DNA of 64,000 nt from a cyanobacterium endosymbiont of Rhopalodia gibberula (lineage in GTDB: Bacteria; Cyanobacteriota; Cyanobacteriia; Cyanobacteriales; Microcystaceae): assembly GCF_003574135.1 (NCBI RefSeq), contig NZ_AP018341.1, positions 2,083,740 through 2,147,739 on the forward strand, in the 5' to 3' direction. Position 1 is the stretch's first letter. Each line of letters starts with the position of its first letter. A model generated the notes under the pieces. That model was not told the origin of the DNA and searched no databases. It was given only the letters and a program-made list of their open reading frames with translations. Position numbers and translations under genes: made by a program. Of the stretch, positions 31,420 through 40,623 are shown piece by piece.

Positions 31420-32553
31420 GTGGCTAAATTATACTCTTCTGTTGATCTCCTACGTACCCCTCTATATAATTTGATCATTCAACAAAAAGCCAAACTAACA
31501 GAATTTTCTGGGTGGGAAATGCCGGTTCAATTTGGAGGGCTTAAACTTGAACATCAAGCAGTCCGTACTGATGTTGGGGTATTTGATATCTCTCACATGG
31601 GCAAATTTGTTCTCCAAGGAACCCAAGTAATCTCATCATTACAGTCCTTGGTCCCTTCAGATTTAGAACGGTTACAACGAGGACAAGCTCAATATACAGT
31701 ACTTCTAAATTCGCAAGGAGGCATTATTGACGACATTATTATATATAATCAGGGAAAAACGGAGACAGGGAAAGAAAAAGTCGTCATTATTGTGAATGCA
31801 GGTACAACCCAGAAAGATAAAATCTGGTTTTTAGAACATTTAGATAAAAAAACGATTACTTTTAAAGATTTGTCCCAGGAAAAAGTTCTAATTGCTATTC
31901 AAGGTCCTCAATCTATTTTGAAATTACAGCCCTTAGTGAAAGAAGATCTAAGTCAACTCAAGTTTTTTGGACACCTAGAAGGAACGGTTTTAGGAAAATC
32001 TGCCTTTATCGCACGCACAGGTTATACGGGAGAGGATGGCTTTGAGGTGATGGTTGATCCGGAGACAGGACAAAAACTTTGGCAATCACTATGTCAAACT
32101 GGTGTCACTCCCTGTGGATTGGGAGCTAGGGATACTCTTCGGTTGGAAGCGGCTATGTCTTTGTATGGACAGGATATCGGAGATGGTACGACTCCTCTAG
32201 AAGCTGGCTTAGCATGGTTGGTCCATCTTGATTCTAAAGGAGAATTCATCGGACGGAGGATTTTAGAGCAACAAAAAGCTCAAAGAGTCAACCATCGTCT
32301 GGTGGGGTTACAGATGGAAGGACGACATATTGCCCGTCATGGTTACCCAGTATTTTCAGACGGTAACAAGGTTGGGGAAGTCACCAGTGGAACTTTATCC
32401 CCCACCTTAGAAAAAGCTATCGCTCTTGCTTATGTTCCTCGTGCTTTAAGTAAAGTGGGAAGCACTCTTGAGATAGAAGTTCGGGGTAAATTATATCCGA
32501 CAAAAGTTGTTAAAAAACCTTTTTATCGGTCTCTTAATCGACCTTATAACTAA
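31420..32553 (+). CDS. gcvT: Aminomethyltransferase (glycine cleavage T-protein)
   Basis: 377 residues from a GTG start. It moves the one-carbon unit from aminomethyl-H-protein to tetrahydrofolate, releasing ammonia, in the cytosolic glycine cleavage system. Visible are FSGWEMPVQFGGLKLEHQAVR, DVGVFDISHMGKF, the folate-binding GYTGEDGFEVMVDPE, and GLGARDTLRLEAAMSLYGQD. The C-terminal barrel VGEVTSGTLSPTLEKAIALAYV follows. Partners gcvH and gcvP are not in this window. No clear ribosome site precedes the GTG; the first residues MAKLYSSVDLLRTPLY fit the family start. Confidence 0.95.
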   Translation: MAKLYSSVDLLRTPLYNLIIQQKAKLTEFSGWEMPVQFGGLKLEHQAVRTDVGVFDISHMGKFVLQGTQVISSLQSLVPSDLERLQRGQAQYTVLLNSQGGIIDDIIIYNQGKTETGKEKVVIIVNAGTTQKDKIWFLEHLDKKTITFKDLSQEKVLIAIQGPQSILKLQPLVKEDLSQLKFFGHLEGTVLGKSAFIARTGYTGEDGFEVMVDPETGQKLWQSLCQTGVTPCGLGARDTLRLEAAMSLYGQDIGDGTTPLEAGLAWLVHLDSKGEFIGRRILEQQKAQRVNHRLVGLQMEGRHIARHGYPVFSDGNKVGEVTSGTLSPTLEKAIALAYVPRALSKVGSTLEIEVRGKLYPTKVVKKPFYRSLNRPYN

Positions 32554-32979
32554 AATATGAGCGGTTACTTCTGTATAAAAGCCAATATCCGACCTAGGAA
32601 CTTAAACCATCAGTAAACGCTTCGGTACGGAAAGGATATCTAACGGCGACTAAAACACTAATTTTTTTTATCTGTAATTGTCCAATTTGATCTGGACATT
32701 ATTGTAGATCAGCCTTGAGCTCATTAGTTTTTTAAATAATTAGTAAGATGAAAGAAGTCTTACTGAATTAGTATAATATACTCAGTCAAATAAAAAAAAA
32801 TCAAAAATTTAACCAATAACAACGAGTTAAGTCTTTAATTTTTCAGAAAGGTATAGCTATCTGGTGTAGTATCATTAATTGGTACTATATAATTAGTTTT
32901 CTATCACTTTTTTTATTAAAAAAGTTGTTCTAAAAAACATCAATAAAAATAACATAAATTTATTTTTAATTTCTTAAAG
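32554..32979. other. Spacer after gcvT
   Basis: About 430 A+T-rich bases. It may include the eroded 5' part of the phosphatase relic that follows, but no peptide can be recognised. Confidence 0.5.
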
Positions 32980-34271
32980 GTGGACATGATAATATCTTTG
33001 GGTTAGCGTTAAATAAATATAGATTGGTGGTAAAAACTGATCTGACAAATCCTTCTAACTATGGAACTAAACATACTTCTTTAGGACGATTTCACCTGAA
33101 ACAGTGGCGTTCTGAGCTTTTAAGGAACAAAAATTAGTAGTTTATTCAGGATATGGTCGCCGAGGAGAACATCTTCATAAATTTGTTTCTAATAAGGTAA
33201 TTACTTTTATGAAGAATAAAAATTTCACTCAATGGAACATTTAATTCTCTATTGGACATTATTTAAACCTAACGAGACAGTATAATGAATTTCCTTAAAT
33301 CCAAATACTAAAATTGATCATGTATTGCTTTGCCAAGTCCAAGTAGATTTAGTTACTTTACTTAATCCGAATCGAACCGAAGGAGGAATAATTAAAGTTA
33401 TAAATAATCAAGGGATTGTTACGTTTAAAAAAAATTAAAATGCTTAATGATCTTTAATCTAGGTAATTTTCAATAAAAACAAGCTTTAATTCTAATAAAT
33501 GCTTATTTTGCAGAAAATACGGCTATAATTATCTGTACAATTTCAGACTAAAGACATAAAAGTTACTCTGGATAGAAGCGTGTATATCACCTTTGCTGCT
33601 GGGAGTTAAGTGAGAGATAGGGTCCAGATATGGAAGTTTTCCGCAGTCCTAATAAGAAAACAAATTATGAATTTGGATTAATTCTACTATGACAAGAAGA
33701 TAACAATGATTTAAATTCTATGAGCTTTTTATAGGAATTATTACCTGTAGGGAGAGAAATAACTGAAAGGAGACTGGGGCTTTCTAACCTTGAAAACTTA
33801 GAATTTGATAAAAATAGTAATCTGTTGATGGTGATGGATATGTCCACCACTAAACGGAATCAAAAAGTCATTAGTCTAACTAAAGATAGTCAACTGCTAA
33901 GCATCAAAGATAAGGTAGGATTATTTGATAACAATGCAATGTAGTATCTTTTCCTGTCGGGAGTCAATCAAGGTGAAGCTTATCCTTTTGTGATCAGTCT
34001 AATGAAAGTGGAAATGACTGGACCTTAGTTTACCCAAAATCGACGAACTATCTTCTTTTCGGTACAATTTCCTAGGGAAAGAAATAGGGACCGTATTGAT
34101 ATAGCTTCAGAAGTTCGTCAGTTTGCTTTGTCAACTACATTAGCTCGAAAGTTCATTCAAGAAAAGACAATCCTTCTGGGATCTAATCGGTTGAGTAAAC
34201 AGCCCAATAATCCACCTATACCGGCAGTTATTACTGTTAAGAGAATTTCTAAAAAAGCTGTTTATAGTTAA
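32980..34271 (+). pseudogene. phoX: Decayed PhoX-like (DUF839) alkaline phosphatase
   Basis: Pieces of one protein appear in order but in different frames. At 33021-33095 comes RLVVKTDLTNPSNYGTKHTS then LGRFH. After a 1-base shift the frame gives PETVAF, a TGA, AFKEQKLVVYSGYGRRGEHL and HKFVSNKV. Near 33620 is PDMEVFRSPNKKTNYEFG. From 33780 comes SNLENLEFDKNSNLLMVMDM, then GLFDNNAM, TAG where Trp is expected, LSGVNQGEAYPFVI, EMTGP, a stop, and FTQNRRTIFFSVQFP. It ends RKFIQEKTILLGSNRLSKQP with NPPIPAVITVKRIS. These are hallmarks of the calcium-dependent PhoX phosphatase family. At least one frameshift and several stops, plus a missing N-terminus, rule out function. A terminator at 34353 survives. 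Confidence 0.85.
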
Positions 34272-34352
34272 CTTATAGCCCAGTTGCTACAAACAATTAG
34301 TGGAGACTCCATATTCAATAATTTAATAAATATCTCTACTTTAAAAGAATTA

Positions 34353-34379
34353 AAAAAACTGAGGTTTCCTCAAGTTTTT
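34353..34379 (+). terminator. Surviving terminator of the phoX relic
   Basis: AAAACTGAGG pairs with CCTCAAGTTTT, with one bulged base and a TTT loop, followed by T. It lies about 80 bases after the relic's stop codon, in the right orientation to have terminated phoX. Confidence 0.6.
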
Positions 34380-36121
34380 AGTTATAAAATATCTATAATT
34401 TCGCCTGTATAATAATGGTCCGATGACGAGAACTTATGGAAGTAATTTAAATAAAATTAAATCTTGCATCAATTAAAGCAGTAGTTAAATCTCAAGTAAA
34501 ATATTCATCTAAATAGGGTTCGGTATTCTTGAGCAATGTAAACACATACACTGCAACCAATATATAAAATTTTCGAAAAGAGCTCTTTCATTATTCAGTT
34601 AACATCCCGTAATAATTATTATGTAAATAAGGCTCTACATTCACACCTACTTCATACAAAATCTCCACATGAACTATATAAGCTGCCAATTCTATTTCTA
34701 GAGCTAATTTAGATCTCAAATTTCCACTTTCATAAATGTGAAAAAAATATAAATAATAAGTAAGATAAATTAATCCTAGATTTTCTATCCTTATAATTAT
34801 TTTCTCAGTTATGACAGATTAATAGATGTATATTTTCTCGGTTAGTAACTTCTATTTTTTATCCAGATTAGTAATTACTTTGCGGAACTAATATTTAAGA
34901 AACCTAGCTAAAAGTTAAATATTTAAAACTTTACTGGTGACAAAATATACTAGGTGATATTTAGTTATAAATGAGGAAGATATCATAATTTTTAACGAAA
35001 AGATAACTAAAAAATAATTATAACACATCTCTAAACTATAAACTTATACCTAAATTTACTGTTTTGCTATTCTACTATAGAAGTTTAAAATATCTCAGAA
35101 TCAGGTATTCGATATTTAAGTATATTTAAAAAATCTTGATCATTAAAAAACTTGAATGTCTAAATGTTAATAACGAAAAATAATAAAAATAAATAATTCT
35201 TATTATATCTTATTTTTGTTCTGATTTTGCTCTCAATCTTTTTTTACAGAAATAAATATAAAAAAATTTTCCATATTATTCTCAGGAGATTATTCAATCA
35301 ACAGTACTGTTAACAGTATAAATATTTGTAAGTAAAAATTAATCAATAGAAACTCTATTTTTTTAGAAAATAGCAAAAGTAAGATTCAGGGTAATTCATT
35401 CCATTTTTTATACTGAAAACTAGTTATTAGGTATTATATTATACCCTATTTTACTACACTTTATTTTAGATATTTATTTTAGATAATTGGTCATACATAC
35501 GCAGTTATTATGATTCAATTTACTTAAACAATAAAAATTATTCTGATAAAGAATTGTCTGATATTTACCATCGACAACAGCAAATTTTACTAGCTCGTGA
35601 CATCGCTTCACTCAAATGTTTTTTCTTGACTTATAGCTGTTGTATACGGGTAATCTTGTTTTTATCTTACCAGGATAATTAAGAATTTCTACTCTATTTC
35701 TTCGCAATTTCGTCAAGACACTTCATAAAAGTATTCTTCGTTGATGTAAAAATATAAAGCATTGTCAGAGCTGCCACAATATACTAACAAAAATTTGATA
35801 AATTAAGATGATTTTCTCAGTTCATTTTATGTTAACAATAACCAGTGTAAAATCTTTACTTGATAATTGTTGATTAAATGTTGGTTTTCCTTTAGCCAAT
35901 ATAGTTTTATTATAATTAAAAATTTATAGCTAGCTAAAATGGTAGTTTGAACCTAAATCGACTTTGTTGATTAAATCTATAATGAGAAAAAGTAGTATTT
36001 TTGGGGTAAAGTGAATTTTGATAATTTTACGTTCTTATTGGAGATTTAATTATTAGTAAATCGTGCAGTTCTAGTAGAATAGACACTCTTCTGTAATAAG
36101 AATAGAAAAAACTTACTCTCA

Positions 36122-36159
36122 AAAAAAAGTCTAAATTTGTAAAAATTTAGACTTTTTTT
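36122..36159. terminator. 17-bp hairpin with A7/T7 ends
   Basis: Arms 36122-36138 and 36143-36159 are perfect, 4-nt loop, with A-run on the left and T-run on the right: a bidirectional terminator. On the minus strand it lies about 315 bases beyond the ROK kinase stop. Confidence 0.7.
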
Positions 36160-36473
36160 ATAAAAATGAAATAATGATATTTGAATGACAATTAGTATTT
36201 TAATTATACGATACATCTTGTAGATACAAATATAACAGAATTTTTTTTAAATTATTATCAAAAATACGAACTTATTCCAGATTATGAACGATAAGATAAT
36301 TAATAATTACAAACGAGCGATATTATGTTTTTATATCACTGTAAGGAACTTTACTTAATCATTTAGACTGAGTGTTTAAATATTTTTATATAAAAAAATA
36401 AGAACTAACATAAGCAAGTCATCTATCGTAATTCCTATTTTTCTTAATTTCTAAAGATGTTTTTAAATAAGCG

Positions 36474-37376
36474 TTAACTTGTGAGTCCATCAATTTTTTC
36501 CCAAGCCAATCTAGCCGCCCCAATCATTCCCGCTTGATTCCCCAATTTAGCAGAAACTAATTGTAATCCTTCTCTATAACTAGGAATAACTCGCCGTTCA
36601 ATTTCTAAGAGAGTAGCTGGGAAAAAATAGGGGGCACTCGCACTCACCCCACCTCCGATAACAACCGCTTCGGGGGTTAAGATATATATTAAATTGGCTA
36701 ATCCTGCCCCTAATAAACAACCATAATTTTCCCAAAACTTTAGGGCTTCTTGGTTGCCTTTTGCAGCTAGTTGCCCCAATTCGATCGGTTCTTTCTTTGT
36801 CATCCGACGAATTGTTTGAACTGAAGCATATTGTTCTAATGACCCCTGATTTCCGCTTTTACATGGGGGTCCGTCAAAATCAAGGGTAATCAATCCCAAT
36901 TCTCCTGCGGCTCCTAAATGCCCAGTAAACAGGTGTCCATCGAGAATAATAGCTCCTCCTACGCCAGTTCCTAGAGTCAACAAAATCAGATTTTTGAAGT
37001 TTTTACCTGCTCCTAGCCAAGTCTCTCCTAACCCTGCACAATTAGCATCATTGGCAATGGTGGTGGGAAGTCCGGTTTCTGTCTCCAACCAATCCGCGAG
37101 AGGGACATCTTGCCACCCAGACAAGTTAATAGCTACTTTAGCAATTCTTCCTTGAGCATCAGTCGGACCAGGGGTCCCCACTCCCAAAGCGTGACAGGTT
37201 TGATGAAATTCAAGCTGTTTGATAGCCTCCACCATCGTCCTCAGAACTATCTTTGGACTAGAGGGTTGGGGTGTTGCAATCGTTAAAGACTTTAAACAGG
37301 TACCATCCCTGAGAAACTGCCCTAATTTGATAGCAGTTCCCCCTAAATCAATTCCAATAACTGATTGCTGTTTCAT
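36474..37376 (-). CDS. ROK family sugar kinase (glucokinase)
   Basis: 300 residues. VIGIDLGGTAIKLGQF is the phosphate-1 loop. ANDANCAGLGETWLGAGK carries the catalytic Asp, LLTLGTGVGGAIILDG is the phosphate-2 loop, and GHLGAAGELGLI with VVIGGGVSAS follows the ROK pattern. The ROK zinc motif is reduced to PCKSGNQGSLEQ, with one of the usual cysteines; a form like this is, to my knowledge, common in cyanobacterial members. It phosphorylates a hexose, most likely glucose, with ATP in the cytosol. Retention would suit a symbiont living on host sugar, an inference. Confidence 0.88.
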   Translation of the reverse strand: MKQQSVIGIDLGGTAIKLGQFLRDGTCLKSLTIATPQPSSPKIVLRTMVEAIKQLEFHQTCHALGVGTPGPTDAQGRIAKVAINLSGWQDVPLADWLETETGLPTTIANDANCAGLGETWLGAGKNFKNLILLTLGTGVGGAIILDGHLFTGHLGAAGELGLITLDFDGPPCKSGNQGSLEQYASVQTIRRMTKKEPIELGQLAAKGNQEALKFWENYGCLLGAGLANLIYILTPEAVVIGGGVSASAPYFFPATLLEIERRVIPSYREGLQLVSAKLGNQAGMIGAARLAWEKIDGLTS

Positions 37377-37469
37377 AAATCAGTAGACAGTAAATACGTC
37401 ATAAATCGGAGTTTTAAAAATCGCTAACCCAACCTTTATAAAAAATAATGTAGATTAAGATGGACTGAT

Positions 37470-37700
37470 TTACGTGGGAACAAATTTTCCTAGACGTAAT
37501 TTTAACCACTTACCTGCCTCTTGTTGAAGACTATCACAATTGACCACATCCCATTCCATTTCGATATAATCATCTTCGGAAGAAATGTTAACATTGATGA
37601 TGGGTTCAATCAGTTCAAATGTTGGATGACTGGTTAAATTTTAGTTGTTCGTCTTTAAGTTACACCGTATGATAAGCCGTACGGCGATCAGTGCAATAGC
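37470..37700 (-). pseudogene. Remnant of a small cyanobacterial hypothetical protein
   Basis: On the minus strand the 3' part is open and ends with TAA at 37470: FELIEPIINVNISSEDDYIE, MEWDVVNCDSLQQEAGKWLK, LRLGKFVPT. The preceding part lies in another frame and is cut by a stop: TDRRTAYHTV, TAA, LKDEQLKF. The two join if one frameshift and one stop are repaired, giving a protein of about 75 residues. The protein-like composition and the sudden frame change support decay. I cannot name the family. Confidence 0.6.
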
Positions 37701-37809
37701 AGTTAACGTAAATACACACTCCCTCTCTTCTATCTATCTTCTTATTGTTAATCTAACTTAGGCAACGCTACAATAAGCGACTTTCTTAAGTTTATCTTTA
37801 TTAATTTTA

Positions 37810-39063
37810 ATGATTCAGCAAAATAGTTTGACTTATTTATCAGCAGACTCTTTACCATTTAGTTTAAAGTGGCTACCTCCAACTGCTTGTTTAGTAGGAG
37901 GTGCGGTTCGTGATGCGTTTCTTAATTGTTCGAGAAATTATTTAGATTTAGATTTTGTTTTACCGGATTTAGCTATAGAAACTGCCAGAACTATGGCAAA
38001 TCATTATCATGCTGGATTCGTAATTTTAGATAAAAAAAGAAAAATTGCTAGGGTTGTATTCAAACAAGGAACAGTAGATTTCGCTCAACAGGAAGGGAAT
38101 AGTTTAGAAATTGATTTAAAGCGGCGCGATTTTACCATTAATGCAATTGCTTATAATTTTCATGAGCAGAAATTGATTGATCCTTTACATGGATTACAAG
38201 ATTTAAAACAAGGGATTTTAAAAATGGTATCCCCAAAAAATCTTCAAGATGATCCTTTACGATTGTTACGAGCATATCGTCAAAGTACTCAGTTGAATTT
38301 TACCATTGAACATGAAACTAGACAAACTATTCGTAAGTTAGCTCCTTTGATTGGGCAAGTTGCGGTAGAAAGAGTACAAAATGAATTAAATCACTTATTA
38401 TCAAATATTCGGGGAAGTGAAAATTTAATTAATGCGGCTAAAGATGGTTTATTTGACCCATGGTTTAAACAACTAACCGAGGAAAAACTATACCAGTTTA
38501 TTGAAATAGATCAGGTAGTTTCTTTGTTAAAAGAGAAGCTAACTCCAGATAAATTTTGCCGGTTTTTAAACTATCATTTGAATGATTATAAATATTATTC
38601 TACAACTGTTAAACAAGCAAAGTTAGCAATTTTAACTTCTTCTATTCCCAACAAAGCTGAGTTAGAATTAGTTAATTTAAAGTACTCTCGTGTTGACATT
38701 CGTACTGTAACTAACGCTCTAAAATATTTACCTGAATTACAACACAATCAAGGTATTATGAACCTAAGAGAATTGTATTTCTTCTTTGCAAAAGTAGGAG
38801 ATTTTTTTCCAGTATTAGCTGTTTTAACTTTAGCAAAAAGGATAGATTCTCAGGCTATTTTTTCTTTAATTAATCGTTATCTTGATCCTACAGATCAAGT
38901 AGTCTATCCTTGTTCCTTAGTAACTGGACATGATTTAATTAAACAGTTAAATATAGAGCCAAGTCCCAAAATTGGGGAATTATTAACGGAAATTAAATTG
39001 GCTTGTATTGAAGGAAAAATTTCAACGATAGAAGAAGCTTTTGAATTAGCTAGAAGGAGCTAA
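37810..39063 (+). CDS. tRNA nucleotidyltransferase (CCA-, CC- or A-adding)
   Basis: 417 residues, class II. Head domain: CLVGGAVRDAF at 28-38, then LDLDFVLPD with the two metal-binding aspartates at 46 and 48, and KRRDFTINAIAYNF near 105. Neck: DDPLRLLRAYRQSTQLNFTI. The rest is an alpha-helical body and tail. It adds some or all of CCA to tRNA 3' ends using CTP and ATP without a template. The partner candidate is the 905-residue fusion at 15322; cyanobacteria such as Synechocystis are known to divide CC and A addition between two related enzymes. Both tRNA genes in this window lack an encoded CCA. Confidence 0.9.
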   Translation: MIQQNSLTYLSADSLPFSLKWLPPTACLVGGAVRDAFLNCSRNYLDLDFVLPDLAIETARTMANHYHAGFVILDKKRKIARVVFKQGTVDFAQQEGNSLEIDLKRRDFTINAIAYNFHEQKLIDPLHGLQDLKQGILKMVSPKNLQDDPLRLLRAYRQSTQLNFTIEHETRQTIRKLAPLIGQVAVERVQNELNHLLSNIRGSENLINAAKDGLFDPWFKQLTEEKLYQFIEIDQVVSLLKEKLTPDKFCRFLNYHLNDYKYYSTTVKQAKLAILTSSIPNKAELELVNLKYSRVDIRTVTNALKYLPELQHNQGIMNLRELYFFFAKVGDFFPVLAVLTLAKRIDSQAIFSLINRYLDPTDQVVYPCSLVTGHDLIKQLNIEPSPKIGELLTEIKLACIEGKISTIEEAFELARRS

Positions 39064-39533
39064 ACGAAATAATAATTATACTTTCAAAAGAAAACTACAT
39101 TATTTTAGATAAACCGTTAATTAAATAATCTTTAACTTGGGTATATATTTTTATTATATAAATTCTATTGACCATATACATGAAAAGATATATAAACTTT
39201 TCAAAGTATTTGAAACGCTTATAAATTAAGTTTTTAAGTAAAAAAATACATTTACTATAGTTAATAGTTAGATAGCTAAGCTTAAAACAAGTGTAGACTA
39301 AAAAAGTAGTTTAAAAAATCTGAATATAAATCAAACTAAAAATTTAGCTAATAAAATTAGAATAATAAACACTGTCAAAGTAATTTACAACAAAATAACT
39401 TCAAAATGAAAGCATAAATATTCTGTTTAAATAAACTTAATCTTTTCCTATGATTTTCTTGGATTGTCCTTTACTTATACTTAGCTTGACAATTTTAGAA
39501 AAATTCAGTGGTTAAACAACTAAAAAATCGAGA
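39064..39533. other. Spacer between the nucleotidyltransferase and the rpoZ relic
   Basis: 470 A+T-rich bases, no open frame or motif recognised. Confidence 0.6.
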
Positions 39534-39731
39534 ATGAATAAGTATTTTTCTTTATTTTTACCAGAAACAGTGTACATTACTGATAAGTTAATAGGTGTAG
39601 CTTTTAATCGCTATCTTGTTGTATGCTAAATAGCCAGACGAGCTAAACGTTGTCGCTATAAAGAGATGGATACCTTAGATACTTTCATGATGAAACCGAT
39701 TATGCGTGTTGTATTTGAAACTGTCTTATGA
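39534..39731 (+). pseudogene. rpoZ: Decayed RNA polymerase omega subunit gene
   Basis: A frame starting with ATG at 39534 gives 31 residues, ending ITDKLIGVAFNRYLVVC. It then hits TAA at 39627-39629 and continues in the same frame with IARRAKRCRYKEMDTLDTFM and MKPIMRVVFETVL before TGA. The segment NRY-(x)-ARRAKR-RY-E-D-D-MMKP-RA is the conserved core of cyanobacterial omega (compare VQVANRAKRRRYEE and MMKPVIRAI). The Asp-Pro before MMKP is also lost, and the usual acidic C-terminus is missing. Omega helps assemble core polymerase with its beta' parts and is dispensable in tested bacteria. An intact copy elsewhere in the genome cannot be excluded. Confidence 0.78.
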
Positions 39732-39891
39732 ATTAATAAAACATGAAATCTTAGGAGATAAAGTGAATTTAAAAAGCTTTTACTCTTTAACCCCAATTTG
39801 TCTACACATATCTAGATGAACTTTAAACCTTAAGTTAATTAATCTCAATTAGTGATATTAATAGTGAAGGCAAGAGTCGACAGGTGGTCTT

Positions 39892-40623
39892 ATGACTGAG
39901 CAAAGCATCGCTGCAGTTTGGAATACAAGAGATGATTTTTCACCAGAGGTGAGTAAGTTTTTAGTAGAGTCCACTAAAAAACAGCTTCAGACGATTCCCC
40001 AGTTAATAAATATGGGGGAGGCAAGTTGGGAGGTATTGATGACATTTTTGCTGTTATCGGAGATGAGAATCCCCAATATAGTGATGGGGAAAGCGTATCA
40101 AGCCCTTTACCAAATAAAAATACCAAAAATTCAAGAATTTTTACAAATTAATTTTCCTTATGGGGTTGTCCCTCTCGAGTCAGAATGCAACACTGATTAT
40201 CAACTCCTCAAGGACCTACTCATCAATCAAAAATTTAAAGACGCTGATACTATTACACGACAAAAACTATGTGAATTGGCAGGAGAGGCATCAGTCAAGC
40301 GCAAATGGATTTATTTTACTGAAGTTGAACAATTCCCTACTACCGATTTACATACCATTAATTCTTTATGGTGGGTTTATTCAGAAGGAAGATTTGGCTT
40401 CTCAGTACAACGGAAACTTTGGCTATCTGTAGGAAAAGATTTTACTAAATTATGGCCAAAAATTGGCTGGAAAAAAGATAATAATTGGACGTTTTATCCC
40501 AATGAGTTTATCTGGGATTTAAGCGCGCCTGTAGGACACCTTCCTCTATTAAATCAATTACGAGGAGTTCGGGTTACAGCTTCTTTGTTTACTCATCCAG
40601 TTTGGTTAGAAAATAACTGGTAA
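39892..40623 (+). CDS. gun4: Gun4 domain protein, tetrapyrrole-binding regulator
   Basis: 243 residues. The N-terminal 85 residues form a helical bundle (LLLSEMRIPNIVMGKAYQAL). The Gun4 domain follows, with YQLLKDLLINQKFKDADTIT, EVEQFPTTDLHTINSLWWVY and SEGRFGFSVQRKLWLSVGKD. It ends with GHLPLLNQLRGVRVTASLFT. Gun4 binds protoporphyrin IX and Mg-protoporphyrin and stimulates magnesium chelatase, the first step towards chlorophyll. All the core segments look intact. ATG with AGGTGG about 8-13 bases upstream. No chelatase or chlorophyll gene lies nearby. If the organism no longer photosynthesises, the reason for keeping it is unclear. Confidence 0.9.
   Translation: MTEQSIAAVWNTRDDFSPEVSKFLVESTKKQLQTIPQLINMGEASWEVLMTFLLLSEMRIPNIVMGKAYQALYQIKIPKIQEFLQINFPYGVVPLESECNTDYQLLKDLLINQKFKDADTITRQKLCELAGEASVKRKWIYFTEVEQFPTTDLHTINSLWWVYSEGRFGFSVQRKLWLSVGKDFTKLWPKIGWKKDNNWTFYPNEFIWDLSAPVGHLPLLNQLRGVRVTASLFTHPVWLENNW

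Larger units (their letters stand above)
34272..36473. other. 2.2-kb spacer after the phoX relic
   Basis: Mostly A+T-rich. Read on the minus strand, 34745-34590 gives GNLRSKLALEIELAAYIVHV and EILYEVGVNVEPYLHNNYYG before stops, which looks like eroded coding sequence of unknown family. On the plus strand 35530-35640 gives NNKNYSDKELSDIYHRQQQI then LLARDIASLKC, also relic-like. A terminator lies at 36122-36159. Nothing intact. Confidence 0.5.

Noticed and set aside
33665-33850. 61-codon minus-strand frame inside the phoX relic
   Set aside because: It is the antisense of the recognisable PhoX coding remains.
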